Source of the DNA: Linnemannia elongata
Lineage: Eukaryota > Mortierellomycota > Mortierellomycetes > Mortierellales > Mortierellaceae
Direction: 5' to 3'
Assembly (NCBI GenBank): GCA_036320915.1
Contig: JAXBDG010000005.1
Span: forward strand, 1,178,001 to 1,242,000
Length of the DNA stretch: 64,000 nt
Shown here: in pieces, positions 1-17,844 of the stretch
Numbering within the stretch: position 1 is the stretch's first letter
How the letters are laid out: each line of letters begins with the position of its first letter
Notes under the pieces: generated by a model
Databases searched by the model: none
Seen by the model: the letters and a program-made list of their open reading frames with translations, nothing else
What the model was told of the DNA's origin: nothing
Translations under genes and position numbers: made by a program

Positions 1-1041
1 TACAACGATAAGAAGGCAAGGAAAAAGGGAGGAGGGACCATTTGGGAGGAAAAAAAAGAAAAGGCACAGGTCAAGGCCACTTTCTCTTCATTTTGAACAA
101 GCAGCGGTAGGAGGAGGCGGATCGTCAAAAATAAATCAGACAATGGTTTAGATGCTTGTGCGACACCTTCATTCCTTTCTGCCTTTTTCGTTCCTTTTGT
201 TAAGTTAATCACAAGCAATGATCAGGTGCTGTGAGCATGAGTAGCTACATGTCAAGTCATATCCCATTCTCTCAACGAGAATGATAGGACTAACAGGCGT
301 CGCTGCTCTTATTTGCCTAGCCTGGGGCCCTGCGTTCATTTTGCTCAATCGGACCCATTGCAGGAATGCAGCATACATGGGTGTGATGACGACACGAATG
401 TAAAGTGACGAGAGGGGGAAACACCATTAGTTCGATGTGGCAGCATTTCTCACCCTTCACATTCATTGCCATTTCTTTTAATTGTCCATTTGGTGATCAT
501 AACAACCGAATGAAGGATCGATCGATGCTGGTCCTGCTGTCGTCATCAAGGGTGCCCTCAGAGAAGACAAAAACAAAGAGCGAGTGCCGCCCAACCTTCC
601 TGTCGATAAGCGTTTTCCTCGCCCCACTGTGCCTTGTGGAAGAAGAAGAGCCAGTCATTGCCATTTGTTCATTCGATGTACCTCTTGCTGAGCATTTTTT
701 TTTCTTATGTCTTTGTCGATGACTTGTCTTGATGTCCTTGCAATTGTGTGAGCGTGTGCGACCATCAACTACAAGGATGAAAGAAAGAAAGAAAGAAAGA
801 GAGAGCCAATCTCACAAAGTAAGACAAACAGACTTCCCTATCACTGATCATTCGTCCCTTTTCCCTATCATCACTCATCAGTCACCCATCAGTCGCCCAT
901 CACTCCCTCATCATTCACGTATATCTCGCTCCTTCTCCTTTACCCCTTGTCGTCGTTGCTGTTCATCTTCCCCCATTCCGTTTCCGTTTTCCCATTTTTG
1001 TGTTCTTCTCTTTATTCCCCTTGCGGTCACTGAACATCATC

Positions 1042-1080
<39 letters not shown>

Positions 1081-1821
1081 CGCCTCCTTTTTCTCCTTTT
1101 CTATTCTTTCATTCCTTTTCTTCTGTCTCCCTTTTCTCCTTTACCTTGTCGACCCCCTTTCGACCCCTGGGTGGGATGGTTGCCTGGAATTCGAACCGGC
1201 GGCAAGCATCATCAATTAGTCTATCATTGATCAAATATTAATTATCACCAAAACGAATCTCAAACATTAAACATCAAACATCAAACATCACCAACACCAT
1301 CACCATCAACATCATCATCATCACTGTCACCGGTCCACTTTGTGGTTACTGCCAACTGCTAGAGAGTGAAGGAATACAGTCCGTCCGTCCTCTTTTGATT
1401 TTATATCTCGGAGGAAGCAAAAGAAAGCAACGAAGGAAAATCAACGTTTTTTTCTTTTTAATTTTTCAATCACCCTTTTCTTATTCTTTTCCTTGGTCGT
1501 GTTTCCTTCTGTCTCTCTTGTTCTCTTTTTCTTAGTGCTCTTCTTCTCCTCCTCTCTGTCTCTCCCTTCCACTCCCTCCCCCTTCCCATTTCTCACTTTC
1601 CTTCTTTGCTTCATTTTCCTTCTTTCCCTTCGCTCTATCTCTCTCCTTTTCCCTTTCTTCCCTCCCTTTTTGTCCTTCCCCCCCTCTCTTTCTTCTCTTT
1701 ACTTCCTTCCAACTCGACTCGACCCAACCTTCTTTTGCTCATTGTGTCGTATCACAACACTCACCCTCACACCCATATAGTCTTCTTGCCCTCTTACCGA
1801 CTTATCCTCTTGTCTCTCTTT

Positions 1822-1865
<44 letters not shown>

Positions 1866-2038
1866 CTCTCTCACACACACCGCCCTCTTGACCTCACACA
1901 CCAAGCGCTATTTGTCAACCACCACCATCGCCTGGCAATCATACCAAGAGTCTCTCCTTTGACCCCCGATCCTTTTCAACAGGCCTCGATTGCAACCATC
2001 GTCCAATCAGGATTCTGTCTTCGCTCCCACTCTCCTCC
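1..2038. other. 5' flank and leader of the LisH/WD40 gene
   Basis: I see no gene here. Open frames in the stretch are low-complexity Ser/Pro/Phe/Leu translations of CT-rich DNA. It holds a 35-base T run at 1046-1080, CT-rich DNA from about 1440 to 1740 and a CT microsatellite at about 1828-1860. This is the usual look of a fungal promoter and leader, and the first supported start codon follows at 2039. Confidence 0.6.
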
Positions 2039-8305
<6,267 letters not shown>

Positions 8306-9224
8306 TGAGAGGACTCTTCTTAGTCCATTGGAGTTGTCTAGTCTTTTCTTTACGTTTTTCTATTTTTTTTCCCCTTTCCCTCTCTTCTCGTATTCTGTCC
8401 TTGCGTCGTTTTCGTATTTTTTTTTTTTTTACTATTCTTTTAGTGTACTGTTTTTGCTTTCATGTTACTTTTCATTGACTATTCCCCTTTCCCTGCGTTC
8501 TGCTTTCTTCTTTTCTTTTTTAAACGTTTTTCCATCTTTTCTTCCAATTAATAATCTCATCCTCACTCACTCATTCAGAGTTACTCACTTTTCACGCGCT
8601 CAAATTGCTTTCAAAATATACCATTGCTGTTCTCAACAAGGGACACGAGATATAGAAAAAAAGAATCGTCTTTAATGGATGCATGGCAATGAAGGGGGGG
8701 GGGGGGGAATATCGTACAGAATGTGGAGGGGGGCGGGGGAGGGGAAAAAAAAAGCGCGCTTCAGTGTTGAAGTGTTCAATTTTTTGGTGCATAATGCATG
8801 AGAGTGTGCATGTAAATGAAAGTCTGATGTTAGGCATGGCTATGGAAGGGTTTCTACAGTGCGGAAGGTAAGAAGGTAATGGGGATGGAAATGAAAAATG
8901 CTCATAATAGAAATGAAATGAAGGACACATACTAGTAATAGAAAGTAACTGGAACAGAAAGTGAAATGAAGGAAGGGAGGGAGGATGAGTGATATGTACT
9001 GAAGAAGAGGAAGTTGAGAGGTGAAAGGTGAGATATATGGATGCATAATGATGTCGAGAGAGAAGATGAATGATAAGGAGGAAGAGGGAATGAGGGAATA
9101 CGTTAAAACGGTGTGAAAAATGTACAGAAAAGAAAGGGAGGGGAAAACATCACTCATAGAAAAGGAATTAAAAAAGAACCAGCACAGTCATCAAATGGAA
9201 TATATAAAAAAAATGAACGCCTTT
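8306..9224. other. 3' intergenic region between converging genes
   Basis: I see no gene here. It carries the 3' ends of the LisH/WD40 gene (+) and the Myb gene (-). It is T-rich just after 8305, has a 14-base G run at 8694-8707, and is purine-rich on the + strand from about 8730, as expected for the transcribed tail of the minus-strand gene. Confidence 0.6.
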
Positions 9225-12200
9225 CTAAGCAGAGGGTCCAACAAGGTTCTCGATCGACATGACATTGGCGCTCGCGTGACTGTAGATCCGACGACTGGGG
9301 TGGTGGACAATTCCAGAGACCATCTCTTCTTCTTCCTCTTCTTCGTCATCATTAGGGTCGCCATCCTTGTCTTCCTCATCAAGGTCATCAAGATCCTTCT
9401 CGTCAAGGTCCTCATCCTCGGTCAGACCGATCGACTCATGGTCTGAGGAGAGCATATCTTCGTCCTCTTCATCAGTGTGGTTGTAACGACGTTGGCGGTA
9501 CTCGATATGGCCATGGCTATGGTGGTGCTGGAAGCTCTCTTGACTAGGTTCGCGTTTCAGAGCGCGGCCACAGTCATTTTCGACGCTGACTGCTTGGATA
9601 TGTCGTACTGAAGGAATAGTGGACGAAGAAGGAGACATCTTTTGCTGCGAGGAGTACGATCTGGACAGCAGAGAGGGAGGCGAGGTCGCCAATGATGGGT
9701 CAGAGCTCGAGGGCGTGAAACTACCACCAAAGGGGGATTGGTGATAATGGATAGAGGTCGTGGGGTTGGACGCGCTCCTTTTCATGATAGAGTTGGGGGG
9801 ATCCAAGGGGTGATGAAGCGAAGGGAGGGAGCCGTTTCTGTGTCGGAATAATGGCAACGACGGTGCAGGCGATTCTTGTTGGTGGTGTTGGTTGTGTTCG
9901 GAGGCATGCGCGAAGGATGCAATTCCAGGCAGGGTCATGCTATTATTGGAAGTAGGAGAGCCGCCCGACGAGGATGATGATGACGATGCAGAGGAGATGG
10001 AGGTTGAACATGCTGAGAAGCTGTAAGGGGTCTGCATGAAATTGTTTCCGAATTGGGTTCGACTGGGAGGTGGGGTAATGCACCACGACGAGAGTGTGCT
10101 CTTGCGACGGATGACATCGGGGGTTTTGGGAGGCGAGGGGAGAATCAAGCTGCCGCTGTTGTTGGTGGCGTTGTGGGACGATGATAGAGGGGAGGGAAAA
10201 GAGCTGGAGGAGGAAGGGGCCAAGATGCTGGATATGGGCAGGGAGTGACGACGTTCGTAAGGCATGAAGCGGGCCATCGCATTCGGCATGTGGAAAGGTG
10301 CGTTTCCTCCGTTAGGCATCGACATACCGGGTCCCAAGGGTGAAGTCGAGGACACTGATGAAGGCGAGGTAGTTAGCGATGTAGATTGAGGGGCACCATT
10401 ACCACTACCAACAGTGGCAGGACCAGGACCGGCTCTGAATCCAGAAGATGCAGGCAAGAACTGCTGTTGGTTGTTGTTACTGTTGCTGTGATGACGAAGA
10501 GCAGGGTGGATCTGGTTATGGCGATAGGGGTACTCGGAATGAATACTAGGCATGGACATACGACGCTTCTTGCGTTGCATGGTCGTGTTGAAATGGTTCT
10601 TGATTGCATTGTCCGGGCGGCCGGGCATATGCTTAGCCATCTCGGCCCACTTGGATCCTAGCTGGCTGTAGAGCTCCAAGATACGCATGTCTTCTTCATG
10701 AGTGAAGGGGGCTTTGTTAACTGTGTTTGGATATATGTTTGATGGAAGATGATTTGTTTGGCATGTAAGCGAGTGAAAAGGTGGAGAAATGTGACAACGA
10801 GAGGAAGAAAGGGGAGGCAGACAGGGAGGGGAGGGAGGCAGCCAGGGAGGGAGGGGGGAAGGAAGAGAAGAGAAGGGAATGAGAGGAGGGGGAAAAATGA
10901 GATCATGCATGTTAATGACAAGGACATAAGAAGTTGGGGGGGGGGTTTCATTCATTTTCTGTACCAAAATGAGAAGAGGTGACGAACAAACATACAACCA
11001 CATAGAGAGATGGATGCTTACTCAGAGGATCGAGGTGGTTATGCCATCTCTCGCGGCATTGCTTTCCGGTTCGAGATCCGATCCTGGAGGCAATGAAGAC
11101 CCATTTCTCAGGGCCGTACTCGTTAACGAGATCACGGAGCTTTCTGTCCTCCTATATACTCGTAAGCAAGTCAGTACAACAAAAGTAAAAGATAAAAATA
11201 TAACACCTGGTTAACATTCTTGTTCCCCTCGTCCCCCTTGTCCCCCTTGTCCCTGTAACTGTCCCTGTGTACTGCTGTAGGTGAGATAATCGACATGCGA
11301 GAAGAGGGGAGTGAAGAAGGGGAAGGCATATGCATATGTGTGTGAGGTTACCTCATCCGTCCAGGGACCTTTGACCTGACGGGGGCGGATGGAGGAGAGG
11401 GCCCTCCATCGGTGCATGCATTCATTGCGGTCTCTGGATCCGTCCGGGAAAGCATAGTCAGCGACGGATTTCCAAGACTTTGTGCCATAGGTGTTGACAG
11501 CCTCGTTCAACAAATGGTCCTATCACATAAAGAAGCAATTGAACAAAAATAGAAAAACGCGAAACGCGTTGGACCGTGCGTTTGGGAGGGCGGTTTGATC
11601 AGTTCACCGTGTTCCATCAGTTCTGTCTTGCGCTCAAAAGTAACAAAAACTGTATTTTTCGTGATCAAAACGCGGGATGGGAAAAGGGATCGCCCCCCTT
11701 TAAATTAGCCCAAAGGGAATGTGAAAAAGTGGGGGGAGTGGAGTGGGGAGGAAAAGCGAACACCATTGCACCTCATGCTTAGAAAGGCCAATTTGCCAAT
11801 TTTTTCAGGGCAGCATGGGGTTATGGGTTAGAGGAAGAGGGAGAAAACGATTACCGCACACGCGCGCCTATAGAGACGGTATTAGTGTGTCATTGCCACC
11901 TTTCCTTGGTGTAAATTAGGGTACGGAGCAAGAAACACACACTCAATAGCATGTTCCCAGGAGAGCATAGAAGAGGGAAAAAATATAGGAGAAAGAGAAG
12001 GGAGAAATAGATGGATGGAGAAAGAGGGAGTGGGTGACGGGTCAAGGGCCAGAATGCTCAAGGCGAAGGGCATGTGGTGGGAAGGCAAAAAGGTAATGTG
12101 CAGAGGAATGTTGTTTGTGAAGGGAAAGTTAAAGGTTATTCCTGTTTCTTTGTTGCTACTGCTTCATCAGCAGCATGTTGTCACTATTTTTCTTACTTCA

Positions 12201-12433
12201 TGACGCTGCCAAGGACCGTCGTTGTAGTTGGGCAAGGGGTGAGAGTGCATGGCGGCGGAGGTGAAGGCGAAGGGGTGGTGTTGGTGAGGATAACCGTTGC
12301 CATGGATGGAAGCCATGGAGACGGCAGATGCGGCTGACGAAGGGTTGGGTGAGTTGAAGGTCATCCTCTCCATTGAGTTCTCCATGGAGTGGTGACTGGT
12401 GTTCAGCAGGGGCAGTGCTGCGCGTGTCTTCAT
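9225..12433 (-). CDS. R1R2R3-type Myb DNA-binding transcription factor
   Basis: Protein of 676 aa from four exons (minus strand, in order): 12433-12197, 11519-11352, 11151-11022 and 10720-9225. Three Myb repeats lie in a row: R1 at about residues 73-128 (starts GPWQRHED, ends CMHRWRAL), R2 at 129-179 (KGPWTDEED...CRERWHNHL) and R3 at 179-232 (KAPFTHEED...NAIKNHF), followed by a basic RKKRR likely to be a nuclear localisation signal. R3 has Phe in place of the first Trp, a common variant. The rest is Ser/Pro-rich, with a strongly acidic tail at about residues 610-655 that could activate transcription. Introns fall within or between the repeats, so no single open frame shows the domain whole. 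The tail-to-tail neighbour is a LisH/WD40 corepressor; a functional link is not shown by the sequence. Target genes are unknown. Confidence 0.9.
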
Positions 12434-14289
12434 GGTCGATCAGTTAAGGGGAAGAAGGAAAGAGGTAAAGAGGAAAAAGGAAGGAGATAGAGAGGAAGAA
12501 GAAGAAAAGCTGGGAGAATAAAGAGATGAAGAAGAAAAAAAGAAACGAAAGCAAGAGTAGGATGACGAACAGCTGCGGATATGAGAAGTGAAGATGACGG
12601 TAGGAGGTTGACGACGGTGGTGGTAGTTGATTGTGCTAACTATCCTGTGGTGAGTGAGTATGACAGAGAGCGAAAGAAGGAGGGGCGGGAGGAGGAGAGG
12701 AGCGAGGATGGAGCTGAGCTGGCTTCTGTCCAAGAGGGCGGTGAACGGAGAAAAGAAAGGAAAAATGAAAAAAGAAGGGTCCGATATTTATAAAAAAAGA
12801 AAAAGGACGCGGGCCACAAACTGAACCTGAGAGGTGCGCGTATTTTTTTCACTTTGTTTCTGGCTGTTCTGTTACTGTTTATCGGTTCAAGTGTTGTTTG
12901 ATTCCGTTGTGAAAATGTTTGCAACAACACTGGTGACAACTACAACAACAATGAGAACAAATTAACAGCGGGAAAAAGTGGGAAAAAAAAGAAGAAACTG
13001 ATGAACAGGCTAAAGTGGAAGGAAGAAAGAATGAAGTGAATCGTAGAAAAGGGAAAGAAGATAGGCAGAGAGGGGAAGGGGGCGAAAAAGAAGAGGAGGA
13101 GTGAGATTGATGTGGTGTGGACAAAAGGAGAAGAAAAAAAACAAGAGGATGGAAGGCGAAAAAAAAGTGTGACTATGTACATGTGTGGTGGAGAAGAGGA
13201 GAGGACCAATACTCTCTTGCAGAAGGGTCACTGACTGATAAGGGGATGCAAAATGACAAAGGGCCACAAAAAAAAAACAATGGGCACGAAAAAAAAAGGG
13301 ACCGGAGGAAAGAGAAAGGTGCTTCGCATGGCGTACCCATTCGGAGAGGAGGTCGACAGGCCACAAGGCTGCCCTGCGTGTTCCTGGGAAAGAATGGAAT
13401 GGATCATCATCACCTCCTCTTCTTTCTTTTGTTTTCTCACTCTCACTATCATCGCTCCTTCACCCTTGTATCTTTTTGTTTTGTCACTCGCTCTGGTTTC
13501 TTTCTTTCACTCGCTCTCTGAAAACATGGCCCCACTTCAACATCGACAATAGCCCACGATCTAGAAGAAAGGAGAGCCGTAGGTATATCATTTTCTCCCC
13601 CTCTGCCTGTGTCTCCTCCTCCTACCTCCTGACGAACATCATTTTGTCTCTGCTTCTCTGGAGAGTGGAACTTTTTTTTGACAGGAGACAGAAAAACAAA
13701 AACAAAGCTTGATCCTTTCCTTCTGCTCCCAATGTTTGTATGTGTCAGGGTGCATTGAGCGAAAGGGGAGAAGGAGAGGAGAAAGGCACGACTTTCAGGG
13801 AGGAGGAAGAATAGGCAGGGAAGGGGCGATAATCATCATCCTTGTGGTGCAGAATAGAGGGGGTTTTCCTCCACAATAGAAAGATAGTGTCCACCCTTGA
13901 GCCTTTCATCTCCTCCATCTCTTCTCTTTGTTGTCTGATTTTAGACACTTATTCCTAAAGAAAAGAACCAAGGTTCATAACGAACAATGAGACAAAAGAG
14001 GAGACAGAAAGGGAGAGACGCAGGAGAAGAGAAGAAGGTGCACTCCTCCCAAGGAATCGGCCAGAAAGAACATTCATTAAGTGCTTATTTCGCTTTATGC
14101 CAATGGGAAAAATGAACTCATATCATCAGGCCCTCAAAATGGTGTAGGACGAGAAGGGGGCAGCATATGCACATATTTGAAGACATTGGCAAAGCAAGCT
14201 GAAGGCCAGTGTCAATGGTATGCAGCAAACAAAAAAGGAAGGTTGGGATAGGCATTGCAGGAGGTGGACTCAAGGGTCAAACAAGAGCC

Positions 14290-14291
14290 GC

Positions 14292-14337
<46 letters not shown>

Positions 14338-14349
14338 ACACACATACAC

Positions 14350-14380
<31 letters not shown>

Positions 14381-14425
14381 TACACACACACACAAGCACG
14401 CACAGAGAGAGAGAGAGAGAGAGAG
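14290..14425. repeat. Compound (CA)n / (GA)n microsatellite
   Basis: About 110 bases of CA dinucleotides interrupted by TA steps run from 14290 to 14402, followed directly by GA dinucleotides at 14404-14425. Confidence 0.95.
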
Positions 14426-14921
14426 CATTGATGGTATGATAAGAAGAGTCGATTCACGATGCAAGGGGTGAGTGTGGCATGTGGAGAAATAAGAGCGAGC
14501 TGCCATTTGAGAGCAAGGGTTTGGCGTGGCACTTAGGCCATGTCAGCGAGGAAAAAAAGCGCGCGCGAGAGGAACAGAGAGATGGAGGGGAGAGTGAGAG
14601 AGAGAGAGAGAGCAAGAGCAAGGGATGCAGTACAAGGAGAGACAAGTAATGGGATGCAGAGGGTGCGTAAACGGACAAATAAATGTGCCGTGAGGTGGGC
14701 TTAGTATTTGATTTTGTTCTCTTTAATACCTGACACGTTCTCTGAGGACCCCGTTTTAGCTTCTGTCGGCGTTGACTGGTTGCTTCACGACCCTCGATAA
14801 TACGGAGAAAGCGGGAGAGAGAAAGGCAATAAGTGAAGGAGAGCGAGAATATTATAGAAGTGAGAGACTAAAAGAGGAGAGGAAGGGAAGGCGTATATGA
14901 AAAGGGAGAGAGAAGGAAGAA

Positions 14922-14940
14922 GGGGGGGGGGGGGGGGGGG
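14922..14940. repeat. Poly-G run (19 bases)
   Basis: Nineteen consecutive G residues follow a GGAAGAA purine tract. Such runs are often miscounted in assemblies. Confidence 0.9.
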
Positions 14941-16966
14941 AAAGAGAGAATGAGGGAAGGGGGGATGAGACTCTTGGATGATATGTCATTAGTGGACCCT
15001 TGTTTACTACACCGGCGTGTCGGAAGTGAAGCAATCATTACTTCGTCGTTCTCCGCGTTCATAACGCGTGGCTACATCAAGAAGATCCCTAACAAAGCAA
15101 AAAACAGACAAAGAAGCGAAACCATTTTTATTGTTGACCGCATAAGCATGTTGATGGGTAGAATCATTCGCGGTCCTTCCTTATGTAGGTTGATAATGCT
15201 TGAAGGACCTTTGGACATGCATGGTGACACCTGTTGCTGAAAAAGAAAAAAAGGTCAATTATGGATATTCTACATATATGTTGGTCTGCCGTAGAGGTGG
15301 TTTCCTGCAGGATGTCTTCTGTGTTGAGTGGGTTTGGCGCTTTTGGGCCGTAGCACAGCCACGCCGAATAAGCCCTCGATTCTCCACATACGTATTTGTT
15401 GGAGGCCGCCTCTGCTTCTTCTATTCCACTCCACGTCTGGCATTGTATCTTTGAGGGTGTACCTCCACAATTGAGCTGACATAAAAAGAACGATGGTCCA
15501 TATACTAAATGCTCAATGTTGTGGCTCTCGAGCAGACCCAGTCAGGAGCTTTGCCGGTGATTGCAATTTTTTATTCGGTTCAGAGTTCTGTCTGCTCAAG
15601 CGAAGGGTCTTGTTTTCGATCACGGACATTTTTTTTTTCCTTCTTTCATTCTTTCTTGGCGATTAACTAAGTCCTTCATCTTTATCTATCTGCGTCTCTC
15701 TTTCTGTTGAGGATATCAAGAGTTGTGCATGCACCTACTCGTCACCTGAATATTAATCATAAACCATTGGGCAAGTGTGCATGTTGTTTATTATCGTCGA
15801 ACCTGTTTATTGCGCAACAATGCTTCATGGTTCGGACCGCAATGATGAGTACTGACAAAAAATGCTCTCATGTTTATTTCACCAATAGTGTTGAGCAACA
15901 CAGGGAGGAGCTGGCTAAAGAGGATGCGTGTGCAACCATTCCATGTGCTTTTGATACTTTTGAAGGGTGGGGGGGCCTTCTCTTGCTTTAAAATAAAAAT
16001 AATCAGCCGCCAAAGGATCGTGCCCTTCTTTTCACTCCACCTTTGGCTCTCGATTCCCTTCCGTCCCTCCGGCATGTGCCACACAACACCTTGAACACTG
16101 GGATGTGTTTCTTGTGTTTGCGTTTAGTGTCGAAATGTGGCTGGATAGCAGACCTTTCTGTTAAAGTGAATAGTGTGTCAGCAGTGCAGTCAGGCAGGAG
16201 GTAATTGAGAATATTGAGTATTTTGTTTACCGCCAAGACTATGGCCCCAGAGATAGTGAGTGAATGAATGGAGAGCCAGGATATCAACTTACTCACTTTG
16301 TATCTCTTGCATAGATGGAACGATGAACCGTGCCTTTTGTCTTATTTCGGCGAGGCAGGCTGCTGCTTATTTTATGTGGGGCTGAATCTTCTTTTGTAGA
16401 CTGTGTTTGGATGGTAACAGAACGTTATTGTTGACGTGAGTGCCTCAAAGTGAACTCTGTTAACGCCAAGCTGTCTTCATCCTTTTCTTCGAAAAGACAC
16501 ACTATGACGGGAGGGAAGGAGTGCTTTCGTTTCTGAAGGCAACATATCCATTGCTGTAACCGCATTTACATATTCCCAACGACTGTTGCAGATACCAAGA
16601 GAACACATATGTAAAGAGAGAATAGGGCGGATGAATGCTCTCAACTGAAGGAGGGGCGTGAAAATAATAATATTAATGCCGTATGTCATACTTTATATTT
16701 TTGGGTCGTTCTGTTCGTCGATCGTGAGTCCCCTTGGCGATTGCCTCCCAGAAAAAGAATTTCAGGTACACGCAGCGATCAGTGGGTGAGTGAGACGAAT
16801 CGGTGCCAATCGACTGATCCCATCAGTTGATCAGTAGTCTCGTATAGCAAACATTCACCGCTAAAGATCCAAGACAGAAAGGAGAGGGAAAGAAAGAACG
16901 AAAAGAGTAGGGTACGATGAGATCCCAGGGAGAGAAGAAGAGATGAAGAGGAAATGAAATAAAGAC

Positions 16967-16969
<3 letters not shown>

Positions 16970-17002
<33 letters not shown>

Positions 17003-17014
17003 CGAGAAAGAGAG

Positions 17015-17053
<39 letters not shown>
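16970..17053. repeat. (GA)n microsatellite, two blocks
   Basis: GA dinucleotides occupy 16970-17000 and 17021-17053, separated by a short degenerate purine stretch. Confidence 0.95.
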
Positions 17054-17055
<2 letters not shown>

Positions 17056-17503
17056 AAAGAAAGACCATTGTTTTTTTTGCCCATCACTTCTCCTTTTCTT
17101 CACTTCTTTGCTTTCCATTCCAGTATCCCATCGGACCCATTGGTTCTTCCTTTACGTTACATTTATTTTATTCCCTTTCACCGGTCCAACATCCCCTTCC
17201 TTTCACTTCAACCCTCTTTCGTCCCATTCTCGATTCTCGATTCTCCATTCCCCCCTCACACACACACTCTCTCTCTCATTCACACTCGACTGATTCCCCT
17301 TCTTTCTTGACCTTACCCACCTCTCACTCCTCTCACTCCTCTCACTCCTCTTCACTTCTCCTCATTTTAAACCAACCACACACTCATTCACTCACCTCTT
17401 AGCAACATCACTCTCCTTTTTCTCTTTTTACATTCTCCCCATTTCTTGACTTCGTTTTCCTCACTTCGATCGTGTCGGTGGACGTTGCCCTTGCAAACCC
17501 TCT

Positions 17504-17511
<8 letters not shown>

Positions 17512-17549
<38 letters not shown>
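17512..17549. repeat. Poly-T run (38 bases)
   Basis: Eight C residues are followed by 38 consecutive T residues in the leader region about 300 bases upstream of the vezatin-like gene. Confidence 0.9.
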
Positions 17550-17550
<1 letters not shown>

Positions 17551-17844
17551 TTTAACTTCCACCAACAACTCACTCAATACAAACCATAGCAACTACACCA
17601 ACCCCAACCTCTTCCAGCTCACCACTCACACTGTACGACCCAACCCACCCTCTGGACCTTAGCCATCAGCAAGCCAAACGCCTCTTTTCACTCGGGCCAC
17701 GCTCCCCTCCTCTCCATTCAACTCCCCCTCCCACCGGCGTTGATTCGACCCGTTAGCTACTGAAGGGTTGCTCACCTTCCTACCCCCTCGACTGGGCCCT
17801 TCCGCCACCAGAGGAACAAATCACCTCTTGACCCTCTTCAACCG

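Larger units (their letters stand above)
12434..17844. other. Long gene-free interval (about 5.4 kb) rich in simple repeats
   Basis: I found no convincing gene on either strand. The part next to 12434 is purine-rich on the + strand, as expected for the CT-rich leader of the minus-strand Myb gene. The part from about 17060 to 17844 is CT-rich on the + strand, fitting the leader of the next + gene. Between them are CA, GA, poly-G and poly-T tracts listed separately. Open frames of 60-130 codons occur but are low complexity or lack recognisable features. Confidence 0.6.

Noticed and set aside
1150..1210. GGTTCGAATTCC on the minus strand, like a tRNA T-loop
   Set aside because: The bases either side of the loop do not pair into a T-stem, and no anticodon or acceptor arm can be built upstream.
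729..1780. Overlapping Phe/Ser/Pro-rich open frames near the left end
   Set aside because: They run through poly-T and CT tracts of a promoter/leader, have no domain content and no consistent splicing.
14290..14425. Regular repeats that could suggest a CRISPR or telomere-like array
   Set aside because: They are plain CA and GA dinucleotide microsatellites without spacers; no TTAGGG-type repeat is present.
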